NCBI RefSeq assembly: GCF_025698545.1 | Contig: NC_068575.1 | Span: 58,103,980 to 58,167,979, forward strand | Direction: 5' to 3' | DNA: 64,000 bases | DNA from: Gossypium raimondii | Taxonomy: Eukaryota > Streptophyta > Magnoliopsida > Malvales > Malvaceae | In this document: positions 13,301-23,507 of the stretch, one piece after another | Layout: every line of letters begins with the position of its first letter | Numbering within the stretch: the first letter of the stretch is position 1 | Translations under genes and position numbers: made by a program | The notes under the pieces: generated by a model | The model's input: the letters and a program-made list of their open reading frames with translations, nothing else | What the model was told of the DNA's origin: nothing | The model's database searches: none

Positions 13301-14311
13301 GACGTATACTCAAGCGTAGAGTGATCCTGCAGGGCGAAGAATACAAGCTATTTTGGCCAGATAAATCTGAGTTTGTTAGGATGGCAGCCAGATTTGGAGC
13401 CAAAATTATTCCTTTCGGTGTTGTTGGAGAGGATGATTTCGCTGAGGTAATTGAGGCCAAGCATGAAAGCTTAATTTTTATTCTCCTTCATTTACTTAAA
13501 ACATATTTTAGCTCAGGATCTTATACATGCAATTTATTCTATTTGTATAGATGATAGATATAGAACGAGTAGTTACTTTATATGGGATGTCTCCCTAATT
13601 TTCCAGATTATTTTGGATTACAATGACCTAATGAAGATTCCATGGAGGAGGGAAGAAATAGAACGCGTTACAAGTCGGACTGCAAAACTGCGGTAAAAAT
13701 TAAAATTAAGCTGAATTTTGTTTTCTGTTCCATTGATCACGTACTCCATTCACGGAATCTATTACATAAATATATAAGTTAATTTGCAAATACCCCTTTT
13801 ATGATAACTATGATTTTTCATTGCCGTCTGCATGGTTTGAATATTTTAACTCCCTTAATCAGGACTGATGCAAGTGGTGAGATTGCAAACCAACAAATGC
13901 ATATACCATGGGTGCTACCAAAATTTCCTGGCCGGTTTTATTATTATTTCGGGAAGCCGATTTTGACCGAAGGTAAATTAGCAGAAATTAAAATCCATAT
14001 ATATTATAAATAGCTAGCATTGGAATTTGGCAATATATATGTAATGCATAAAGGAAAAAAAAATAATTAGTTAGTTGTTAATCATTGAATTAACTTGAAT
14101 TGTACATGTAGAGATGAAGGTGGAGCTAAGGGAGAAGAAGAAATGTGATGAAATGTATTTACATATAAAGTCAGAGGTGGAGGGTTGCATTGATTTCTTG
14201 AAAAACAAAAGAGAAAAGGATCCTTATAGAAATCTATTATCTCGGGTGTTGTACCAAGCCTCTCATCCTGGTTCTACCTCTCCCTTTCATCTTCCATCTT
14301 TTGACCTCTGA
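10340..14311 (+). CDS. Phytyl ester synthase-like acyltransferase, plastid-targeted (PES1/PES2 family)
   Basis: Fourteen exons: 10340-10739, 10820-10871, 10971-11026, 11136-11294, 11386-11490, 11594-11700, 11894-12015, 12151-12259, 12355-12485, 12777-13152, 13333-13446, 13607-13692, 13863-13972, 14112-14311. All junctions are GT-AG, phases agree, and the product is 708 aa, close to the ~700 aa known for Arabidopsis PES proteins. The N-terminus (MAAISASTYPAAG, Ser/Arg-rich, few acidic residues) looks like a plastid transit peptide. An alpha/beta-hydrolase part follows, with nucleophile motif GESIG (Ser about 197). From about residue 414 comes an acyltransferase part with GYHMLMGFE, MERNILVRGIAHPAMF, YPGGVREALHRK and FGVVGEDDF. 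In the family these plastid enzymes esterify phytol with fatty acids and make triacylglycerol during chlorophyll breakdown or stress; the substrate here is inferred. The upstream tandem copy is a pseudogene. Confidence 0.92.
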
Positions 14312-14591
14312 TTCTGATTTTGATTTTCCTCTTTCTTTCCTTTCGCATGTGTATGATATAAACAAATTATTGCTGCATATTTTAATCCCAAAGAAGTAAA
14401 GATTATGATTCTTAAACCAAGAAAAATGATATGCTCGTAGTCTATAAATTTATAGATAATTGTGAAGGGTTCGATCTTTTTTTTTCAAAGATAATTTTAA
14501 AATCTAGAATTTTAATATTTTAGAATTTAGGGTTTTGAATTTTTTATAAAATTAACATCATTTTTTTAAATCTTAAATCTAAAATAATAAA

Positions 14592-15195
14592 TTATATATT
14601 GTTGGGGTTACAAAAGAGGGCAACAATCCTAAAACTTAGATAGTATATATGAACTATTCTTGATAAGATACCGCTTTCCATATCAGCCTTCAGTTGTAGA
14701 ACACTTTGAGGAAGATGGTCCATGAAATGTCTTCTATCTATAATTCTCAAGCTCGTCTTTGCCATCCTGTCGGCCACGAAGTTCCTTTGTCTAGGAACAA
14801 AACACATATCACAATACCAATCATGTTGTATTAATTCTCTTATTATTGTAACAGGCAATATAGGGGATGCTTCTCGCCAACCTCGTTTTCGATCATTTCT
14901 AGCTGATGTTAGAAAATCAATTTGAGCAATCACATCCTTATACCCCCTTCACCCAAACCATCTGAAATCCTAGAAAAAATCCCCAAAGCTCAATGAAGTC
15001 AATGGAGCACTTGTCATAAAAGGCGTGAAAGCCACCAAGCCAATGACCCAAGGCATCCCTAAGGACCCTCCTACACCCACAATTCCCTCATGAATAGTAC
15101 AACTGCTGTTAGTATTTATCTTCACAGTTTGACCAGTTGGCTTCTCCCATCCTAAGAGAATTTCGGTTTTTGGATTCATGTCCCTTCTAACTCAT
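14592..15195 (-). mobile_element. LINE RNase H domain remnant
   Basis: Read on the minus strand, two broken frames give the plant non-LTR RNase H pattern. The first is GWEKPTGQTVKINTNSSC, then HEGIVGVGGSLG (15179 to about 14970). The second is WYCDMCFVPRQRNFVADRMA and HFMDHLPQSVLQLKAD (14933-14592). The active-site Asp of the usual 'NTDGS' is Asn here (NTNSS), and a frame change separates the halves, so it is dead. No RT domain is attached on this strand; it is an isolated 3' piece. Confidence 0.75.
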
Positions 15196-15254
15196 GCAAG
15201 CCATAATAAATACTAGTAACTTTTGCACTAATGCAAACAAATTTCCCAATGAAT

Positions 15255-15450
15255 TGAAACTTGTTCCTCCATTTTCATAATCGCGCCAGTAGACATAATA
15301 AGATTGGGTTTGGTTCGCTTTTTAGCAAAGTGACATCCTTATGGCAAACTTCTAAAAGTTTTCAAATGATAGATCTTGAAAATGATTACTTCATGGTTAA
15401 GTTTAATTCATTTAAAGATTACTCTAAGGTGTTATCCCTCTCAATTTCAA
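15255..15450 (+). mobile_element. LINE 5' ORF fragment (DUF4283-like)
   Basis: The plus-strand translation contains IGFGSLFSKVTSLWQTSKSF, then QMIDLENDYFMVKFNSFKDY and SKVL. This matches the DUF4283 region found at the start of many plant LINE proteins ('..DLENDYFLVRF..DY..VL'). It breaks off near 15450, where unrelated AT-rich repeat sequence begins. It may be the 5' part of the same LINE as the RT fragment at 18478-20390, with the middle deleted and a solo LTR inserted between; that link is inference. Confidence 0.6.
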
Positions 15451-16878
15451 GATTAGGTAAAAGATTTTTTTTGGTCCCTCTCAATTTCAAGATTGAGAAA
15501 ATTAGTCTCTCAAAAAATTAAAAGTGAGCAACTAAGGTCAATTTGTAACCGCCTGAATTTTCAGTGGTAACAGAAACGGTGATTTGAAGTCACTAATTCC
15601 GACTAGTAAGCTTGTAAATTTTATTATTTACTATTTACGAGTTAAATGTGATTTAGAAATATTTGTGAAATAGTGATTTGAGTTTAGAAGTAATTATTAG
15701 GTTAATTGGTTTTGAAAATAGAGTATCGAGACCACAATTTTATAAATCGAGCTGTAAATATTTTTATAAATATTTATGGAGTGTCGTTAAGGTATTATTA
15801 AAGTTTTGTCAGAAAATTTTATCGTTTCGATAGTTAATTAATTAAAAAGAACTAAATTGAAAAAGGTGCAAAACATGCTAAAGTGATTAAATAGCATAAA
15901 TGGTAAATAAGGGAGGACTAAAAGGGAAATTAGACACCCAATGAATGGCTGAGACGGCATAAGCAGAAAAAAAAATCTTGGAATTAGGTGATTTAAGGGT
16001 AAAATTGTAAATTTTGTGAAATTAACTTAAATAAATTGAATTCTAAATTTTTCTAGGCTATTCTTCTTCTAATTTTCAGTCCAAAAACTCCATTGAAGGT
16101 CCTCTAAGCTGGTTTTTCATATTTTTTCATCATGTGAGTTCAATTCTTTCTCTTTTCTTGTAATTTTTGTGTTTTTAAGATTTTTACAATTAGATCCAAC
16201 TATCTAATTCATTAGTTTTTAATTCTATGGGTAATTTTGAAAGTTAACATTGATGAGTGCTGGATTTTTATGATGAATTAACATGGATTTGAAGTTTTAA
16301 TTTTGTTATATGATGATTTTATCAAGTAATTTCAATAGAAATTGATTTTAGGATCAAATTGTGAAAAGATTAAATCTTAGGGTTTGGTATTAAATTATAT
16401 TTATTAAAGGCTGTGTAATAGCTTATAATATTTAGATAAAGTGTTAATCAAGAAAAATTAGCTCATTTGATGAGTTAATTAGTGAGTGACTAAATTGCAA
16501 AAATTGTAAAAGTTGGGGTAATTGTGTAATTTTGAAATTTGAAGGGTATAAATTGTGAAGTGGACTGAAATTGAAATATATGCTAATGAATGAAAAACTT
16601 TACATTCTAGATCAAGAGTTCATAGATCAACGAGAAAATGAAAAATTAACTGAGTAGTCTCTAAACTACTACCAATTGTACAATCCAACCCAAGTAAGTT
16701 CATATGGTTAAACTTTCATGATTATTTGTTAATTTAGGAATGATATAATGTATTTATTCATATTTTGTTGTTGAAATTAAGATTATTGTAAAAGTATGAA
16801 AATTGAATTGAATGTTTAAAATGAGTAGAACGCAGGATTGAGTACGATTGTTCCGTGGCAAAGAATGAATTGACGGAT

Positions 16879-17128
16879 AAGACCATGGTTGGACCATGGA
16901 AATGTTTAAATGTAAGATCATAGCTGGGCTATGGCATTTTAATGAAAAGACCATAACTGGGTTATGGCACCTTGAACGTTAGACTATGGTTGGACCATGG
17001 CAGTATATATATATGTAAGACCATAGCTGGGCTATGACATTCTGATGATAAGACCATAACTGAGTTATGGCACTACAAATGTAAGACCATGGCAATGCAT
17101 GTGTAAGATCATAGTTGGACTATAGCAC
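16879..17128. repeat. Tandem array inside the LTR ('agaccat..ctatggca' units)
   Basis: About eight imperfect units of 30-40 bp, each carrying a short dyad such as agaccatagctgggctatgg or agaccatggttggaccatgg, so each unit can form a small hairpin. The spacers between dyads differ. Confidence 0.85.
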
Positions 17129-17782
17129 AAAAAGAATGATGTACTTATATCCGTAAGCCGTTCTTCGATTCAGAAAGAAATGGTAAAAGACTTATGTGAT
17201 TGAATTGAAAGATTTATAGATTATTATTGATATTGATCTGAAGGAAGTGTGTTTATTGATTATATTGTAATTGACAGAAAAAAAATGTATGATTTATTTA
17301 CAATTTAATTTATTATATTAAGTTCAGTAAGATCAATGTTTAACCTATTGAACTTACTAAGCTTCATTAAGCTTACTCGTGTTGTTTAATATTCTTGTAG
17401 ATTAACATGTAGTCGGAAGATCGGATCAACACATCAAGCTACACTATCCAGTTTAATCCGGTTGTTTTTGCAATGTAAATTTTGGTTTATATGGCATGTA
17501 TAGGGTTGAATTGGCAATGATATAATTTGAAATGTGGTTGTGAATGATATATATATTGTATGTATGTTTATGTAACTAGTAGTAGATTTTGATAAACCAA
17601 TGAGATGGATTAAATAGGTAAGTTTAAGCATTTGAGTATTTAGGATGTATGTCATGCTTAAAACGTGATATTTGGCTTGAGTTAATTGCTTGTTTGGGAT
17701 GTATTGAGGTATTAAAATGTTGTGTATAGGGTCATATGATAATGGGTGAGAAAAGTGGCCTTAAAATGACTTATTTTCGTCT

Positions 17783-18090
17783 ACACGGACAGAAGCACGG
17801 GCCTGTGTCTAAGTCGTGTGTGATACACGGCCTGACATATGGGTGTGTAGTCTGGTCGTATGTCCCCTGTGCCTTAAATTTCAAAATAGAATACCCAGGT
17901 TTTTATATACGGCCTAGCACACGGGCGTGTGGCTTGGCTGTGTGACCCCTGCACCTTGCACACAGCCTAGCACATGAGCGTGTGGGTGGTCATGTAACCC
18001 AAGTCAGAGAGTTACACGGGTAAGGACACGGGCTGGGACACGGCTGTGTAGCTCATATCAAATGCCCACACGGCCGGCCACACGGGCATG
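17783..18090. repeat. CACACGG/CGTGTG half-site array
   Basis: Many scattered copies of cacgg, cacacgg, acacgggc and cgtgtg occur in both directions. The same kind of array occurs at 42188-42465 and about 46080-46225 in related LTRs. It is GC-richer than its surroundings. Confidence 0.8.
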
Positions 18091-18477
18091 TGTCCCCTGC
18101 TTCTAAGAAATTTTTTGAGATTTTGGAAAGAATTCCCTAAGTACCCGGTTTAATCCCGATTTACTTCTAAGGTGAATATTGGGCCTCAAGGGTCCATCTA
18201 AGGGACAATATGAGTGTTATCTGATTGATTATTAATATGTGTAACAAATGTTGGGAAATGTCCGTATTTAATTCGTACAGTTCGGTAATGCTCCGTAACC
18301 CTATTCCGGTGACGGATAAAGGTTAGGGGTGTTACACAATTAACCACAATATTAATATTTTATGTCAATTTTACATAATTTTAATTGGTATAATAAGAAA
18401 TTTAGCTTTCAATTTTTACATATTTTATCAATTTGGCCTTAATATTAAAAAATCAACAAATTTAGCTAAGGTTAGTG

Positions 18478-20390
18478 TCAATAGATTAAAGATGGTTATG
18501 TCGATGTTAGTACCCAAAATGAAGTCAATTTTGTCTCTAGACGCTCCATTATTGATAATATTATTATTGCCCAATAGGTGATTCATTCCATGCTTATTAG
18601 AAAGGCAAGAAAAGTTGGATTGCTATTAAAGTCGATCTCGAAAAGGTGTATGATTGTGTTCGATAGGACTTTTTGAAAGATATTCTTTATGGTGCCAGGT
18701 TGCCGAGGAACCTGATAAAAGTGATTATGAAGTGTGTATCTACTTCTTCCATGCAAATCTTATGGAACGACTGATTTTCTGATGAACTTAAACTAACTAG
18801 AGGGATTCGACAAGGAGACTCATTGTCTCCTTATCTTTTTGTGCTAGGGATGGAGAGGTTGGGGCAAAGTATTGATACTTCTGTGATGCGAGGAGCTTGG
18901 AAACCAATTAGGCTTAGTCGGGTTGGACTGCGTATCTCCCACTTATTTTTCATGGATGATTTAGTTTTTTTTTTTTTTTGTGAAGCAGATAATTTTCAAA
19001 TGAAAGTAGTTATAGATATGCTTAATTATTTTTGCTCCTTTTCGGGCTACAAAGTGAATGCAAACAATACTAGAGTCTTATTCTCGGTTAATGTTTCTGA
19101 TTTTAGTGCTGATTTTATATGTCGTATCATGGGACTTAGTTGAGCTTTTGATTTGGGAAGCTACTTGGAAGTTCCTCTTTTCCATCAGACAGCCAGACGG
19201 ATAACCCTCGCTAAATTTGTTTTGTTAACGATTCCTAATTTTTTATGCAACCTGCTCTTATTCCTGTAGGGGTGTGCAAGAAAATTGAGACAATTGCAAG
19301 GAATTTTGTTTGGGGATCAAGAAATGGTGAGAAGAAGATTGCACTTGTCAATTGGAAAACTTGTTGCCAACAAGTTGAAAATGGAGGGCTAGGGATCAGA
19401 AATTTAAAGGTTCAAAACAAATGTTTTTTTTATTTAGGTTGGGGCTTGGTATGGTGACAAAGCTGGATGCCTATTGGGTTAGGATCTTGAGGAGTAAATA
19501 TAATATTCTGGAAGCTTGTCCAACTTCGCTAGCAAGATCCAATTGTTCTTTTTCATGGAGACCCCTTGTGAACATTTCGGACTCTTTTAAAGAACACCTT
19601 GGGTGGTCTATTAGCAATGGTAAGAAAGTGAAATTTTGGAAGGATGGATGGATTTCAGACTTAGGGCCGCTTAAAGACCATTTAATTGTGACCAATATTG
19701 ATTTAGATGATGTTAGGGTGGTTGATATAGTGGATGGGAACGAGATTTGGAGGTGGGATGCATTTGCTCATTTAATTGATTATTTTGCTTTGGTGCAGAT
19801 TGCATCTATGCCTCTCCCATGCGAAGCTTTGGGTGAAGATAAATTTGTGTGGCAAGGTTCTAATCAACATCCCTTTTCTGTTGCCAATGCATATAATGTG
19901 CTATCACAGTCACATTTTGATCCCAAGGATAATGTTTGGAAAAAGATTTAGAAGCTACATGTCCCGCAACGGGTTAGGAGTTTCTTCTGGCTTGCAATGA
20001 AAAATCGTTTGCTCTGTAATTATGGGCGGTGGAGACGCCATCTTACATATTGTCTGCTTCTTGTCAGCTTTGTGGACCGGATCAGGAAACTGTTTTGCGT
20101 GCCTTACGAGATTGCCATGTCGCCTGGTCAGTATGGTCAAAGTTGGTCCCTACATTAAGCTCGTCCATTTTCTACTCTTTGTATTTATCCCAATGGTTGA
20201 TGGATGGTATCTGTGACAGATCCGGTTCGCTCATCGAGTCCTTGCTCAAGATGGAGCTGTTCATTGTTTTGAGCATCCGATTCCAAGCTGCTGGTCCTTG
20301 CTCAAAAATGATGTCCAGGATATGTTAAGAGCTTCAGTGTAGTTTGTTTTGATTTGTTAATCACGCTTTTATTACCAGATTTAAAAAAAA
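18478..20390 (+). mobile_element. Degenerate LINE: reverse transcriptase and zf-RVT region with poly(A)
   Basis: Translated pieces in order are SIIDNIIIAQ, WIAIKVDLEKVYDCV, GIRQGDSLSPYLF, HLFFMDDLVFF (the RT catalytic Y/F-x-D-D box as FMDD), FSGYKVNANNTRVLFS and FVWGSRNGEKKIALVNWKTC. These are followed by the zf-RVT-like KFVWQGSNQHPFSVANAYNV and VPQRVRSFFWLAMKNRLLCN. Stops and frame changes (near 18661, 18772, 19141 and 19949) show it is dead. An A-run at about 20381-20390 looks like the 3' tail. The 5' endonuclease region is missing. Confidence 0.88.
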
Positions 20391-21634
20391 AAGACACAGA
20401 GAAATTTTTTTAAGCCTATTTATGGAATAAAAAGGATAAACTACTAATGTACTAAACACAAGTTAAAATTACAAATATTTATATTATATATAAAATTTCT
20501 GAGTTCTTTGTCACTAGTTGAGTCACACTAAATCATTTAATGAAGGTACAAAAAATAAAACCCAATAAAATCATAAAATTTTAAAAATAGTGATAATTGT
20601 GTACTTTTTTAATAAAACCCATTTAAAAAAACCTAATCCATTTTTCTAACTTACTATTCATCCACTTTTAAAGCTTATTCACTTCTCTATAATAACTGTA
20701 CATTTAATTTTTAACCCTTAACTGAATTACCACAATTATTTAGTAATTTCTCATCTTAAAAATATTCAATTATTTCAAATGTCATTATTTTTATATATAA
20801 TGTTGATCTTTAACCCTAATCGTGAAAGTGGTATATTCTAGTAATTTAAAATTTTGCATACATTTGCTTTGTTAAAAACCTAGTTCATAAAAGCAAAGCT
20901 TCCATTAAGAAAATGAGGGGTTACAACAAGCTTAAATTGCCCCAAAAAATACATAAAAGATAATAGTGGGTCAACAAATCCCAAGGGAAACCCTAAACCC
21001 ACAAAGAGGGAGAGAGCACCTAACCCAACAAGGGTTTGAAGCCATCGCTGGAATGGCTGCCTTCGACTTGGGAGACCATTCTATAATTAGACCTCAAAAA
21101 CAAATACCAGTACCACAATGAACTGAGCAAAAAATAGCGAAATCAATGCCAAACCACCGACAAATGTGGCTTTAGCCACCAAACCTATAAATCTGGAGTG
21201 TTAACCCTACTACTCCATTATTTCTCGGCTGACGTAACAGAGGGTGACGGGTGGAATATGAATATATCAAACCATTGGAGTCTTGGCCGAAAATCCAAAA
21301 GAAAAAGCCTAGGGAAGAGACCAGGGAAAACTCCCACTAGTAGGGGACCAAACCCACCACCTTCCGACAGCAAAAGACCAAAGAAAACAATTGCCGAATT
21401 AGGAATGGATCGAAAAGGCCATTGAGAAAAGAAAAAGGGAGCGACCATCGGAGGGATCACTTGGGTGAGGGGATGATGGTTGATCGCACGACCGACAACA
21501 AAAGAGAGAAACGACGAGAAGGAGGAGGAGGTATGACTTGGGAGAAAATGAGTTCAAAAAATGTAACATTCAAGGCCTAGTTAAAGGCCAATAAATATGA
21601 CTTTTGAATGTTATCACATTCAAAGCCAATCAAT
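20391..21634. other. Spacer downstream of the GST gene
   Basis: AT-rich to about 20880, then a less AT-rich block (about 20890-21540) open in short frames on both strands that I do not recognise. It may be a transposon remnant or the 3' flank of the GST gene. No RNA gene or coding region is supported. Confidence 0.5.
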
Positions 21635-23168
21635 TCATAATTTGGAAGCGGGAGAAGCCACTCCTTTCATTCTACCCATAATAATCTCATCAGATTCTAT
21701 AAGACTTTCTATCGTAGGCATGACATCCTTAACGACAGCATTGGAGCAAAATCTGTGAGCCCATTTAAGCAAATTAGGTGTCTTGGTTTCACTAAGCAAC
21801 TTGATCCCATTCACTTTTTCTTCCACTCTTAGCAAGCATAGAAAGCACCCAAATGCGATGTCAAGGTATTCAATTTGATCCCCTCCAAAGAATGCCTTCC
21901 TTTTGCTACACTTGCCAAATGCCCCCTCCAGCAGTACTAACCCTTTCTCCACTTGCCTTATTGCTGCTTTCCTTGTATCCTCTCCTTCAGCAGTACCAAT
22001 AGCTTTCAAGGAAGGAAACCACTACAACAATTAACCCCAAACAAATCGCATTAAAAACAAGTTTTTTCTTTAATACATTAGCAGCTAAAATTTTTAAATT
22101 TAAACCCCTTTGTATAAGTGAATCTTTGATTAATATTATTTAGGCTTAAAAATAATTTTGGCCACTAATGTTTGCATGTTTTGTCAAAATAACCCTAATT
22201 ATATTTTTGAGCTTTTTTTAGCCATCAACCTTTATTCTTTTTCAATCTGCTTTTCTAACTGGTTTAATGAAAATACCATTAAAAAGATAACGGGATGATA
22301 TGAAATTTCATATGTGGAATATTTTTAGCTTTTCTTAGCCATCAACCTTTATTCTTTTTTCAATTTGTTTTTCTAACAGATTTAATAAAATTCTATTAAA
22401 AAGTTAATGTGGAATTTCAAATGTGAAATATTTTTAATGAGATGTAATTTAGTACTTAGAAAACTCAATAAAATAATTACATGTGAAAAATAATACAATA
22501 AATTAAAAAATAACTCTTAATTTGTACTGGGTGAAGTGTTTTTTTTTCAAATTAAGATAACTGTAAGAGAATTATAGTTTAAGCATCTAATTTAACAAAA
22601 AAAAAGAGAGTTAAATACCTAACTAAAAGGAAGTAGTATACTTATTCAATTAAACCTAGTATCTAATATATATTTGTGTTGATTTGATGAAAGCCATTAA
22701 AAATTACCGAAAATTATTCTTGAGATTACACTGCTTGTGATTACAGAAAGTAGGTATGGTAAACATGCCTCTAAAGGTATGTTATCATGGACCCTAAAAC
22801 TCATCTAACTGTTGTGAATGAGTTTGCATGGATAAATCATAAATGTGTAATACCTGGTCTTTAAGATAGCCAGCCCAGAACCGAGCAGTGACACGTTGAA
22901 GAGGATCAGAAGGAACAATGGAGGGAGCATAAGGCCAAATCTCGTCGATGTATTCGACAATATTGAGAGACTCACAGATGGACTTATCACCATGAACCAT
23001 GACTGGGTTTGACTTTGATTCGTGAAGGACCTGGCTTTGGCCATCCCATGGCCTCGCCTCAACCAACTCATAGTTGACAGACTTGATGTTAAGGGCGATC
23101 CTTGCCCTCATCGTAAATGGGCACTGCCATCTGCCCATTACTTTCACCTTCCCATCACTCTTTGCCAT
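21635..23168 (-). CDS. Tau-class glutathione S-transferase, atypical active site
   Basis: Two exons on the minus strand (23168-22854 and 22021-21635) with a GT-AG intron give 233 aa, usual for plant GSTU proteins, and the single intron fits the class. The N-terminal thioredoxin-like domain (about 1-85) reads MGRWQCPFTMRARIALNIKS then ESLNIVEYIDE; the helical C-terminal domain has WFPSLKAIG, KAFFGGDQIEYLDIAFGCFL and TPNLLKWAHRFC. It resembles the GSTU17/18 group. Tau GSTs conjugate glutathione to electrophiles in the cytosol. Two oddities: the catalytic Ser of 'W-P-S-P-F' is Cys16 (WQCPF), and the glutathione-binding stretch 'NPVHKKIPV' is shortened to 'NPV', removing the cis-Pro site. The frame is intact, but classical conjugation may be lost; thiol-transferase-like activity or early decay are alternatives. 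Confidence 0.85.
22207..22440. repeat. ~120-bp direct repeat in the GST intron
   Basis: Two diverged copies, each starting gctttt..tagccatcaacct and running through 'ttctaac.g.tttaat' to 'gaaatattttta', lie head to tail with a period of about 120 bp. They lie inside the single GST intron. Confidence 0.75.
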
Positions 23169-23383
23169 GCTTTTTTTCTTCTTTTAAGAGTTACCACTGT
23201 CTTTCACTTTACAAGTGTGTTTAAATATAAATTGAAGTGCAGGAGATGGAAACTGCTCTATTATATTAAAATGATAAAATTTTAATTATTTTAAAATATT
23301 TAAAAATAATTAAAATCAAATTTAAGAAAATAACTTAAACATATCAGCGATAATAATATTTTAATTAAGATGGGGAATTTGGA

Positions 23384-23507
23384 ATTTAAATTGACGTCAC
23401 TATAATCACCGACAAAGTACTGGGTACTGTCCTGGCTGATATTTAAATTGACGTCACTATAATCACTGACAAAGTACTGGGTACTGTCCTGGCTGATATT
23501 TAAATTG
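23384..23507 (-). promoter_or_regulatory. Duplicated 57-bp unit with TGACGTCA (as-1-like) upstream of the GST gene
   Basis: A 57-bp unit occurs twice head to tail (23384-23440 and 23441-23497), plus a 10-bp third start; the copies differ at one visible base. Each contains the palindrome TGACGTCA (23392-23399 and 23449-23456). It lies about 215-340 bp upstream of the GST ATG. TGACG pairs form as-1/ocs-type elements bound by TGA bZIP factors, known for xenobiotic, salicylate and auxin induction of plant GST genes. A TATA-like tract lies on the minus strand near 23222-23233. Function is inferred from position and motif. Confidence 0.65.

Larger units (their letters stand above)
15539..18341 (+). 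mobile_element. Solo LTR (15544-18336) with perfect 5-bp TSD
   Basis: The 2793-bp element starts TGTAACCGCCTGAATTTTCA, ends GGTTAGGGGTGTTACA, and is flanked by CAATT on both sides (15539-15543 and 18337-18341). There are no polyprotein reading frames, PBS or polypurine tract, so it is a solo LTR. It contains a family-specific tandem array (16879-17128) and a CACACGG/CGTGTG array (17783-18090). The 3' end (ccgtaaccc...ggtgacggataaaggttaggggtgttaca) is shared with 41942-44768 (reversed), 46475 and 59872. I believe such long LTRs belong to cotton Ty3/gypsy elements, but only the LTR is present. The strand given is relative orientation within this family. Confidence 0.9.

Noticed and set aside
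21198-21460. Opposing open frames of 75-80 codons downstream of the GST gene
   Set aside because: No domain recognised, no splice partner, and both strands are open together, as chance or decayed repeat sequence often is.
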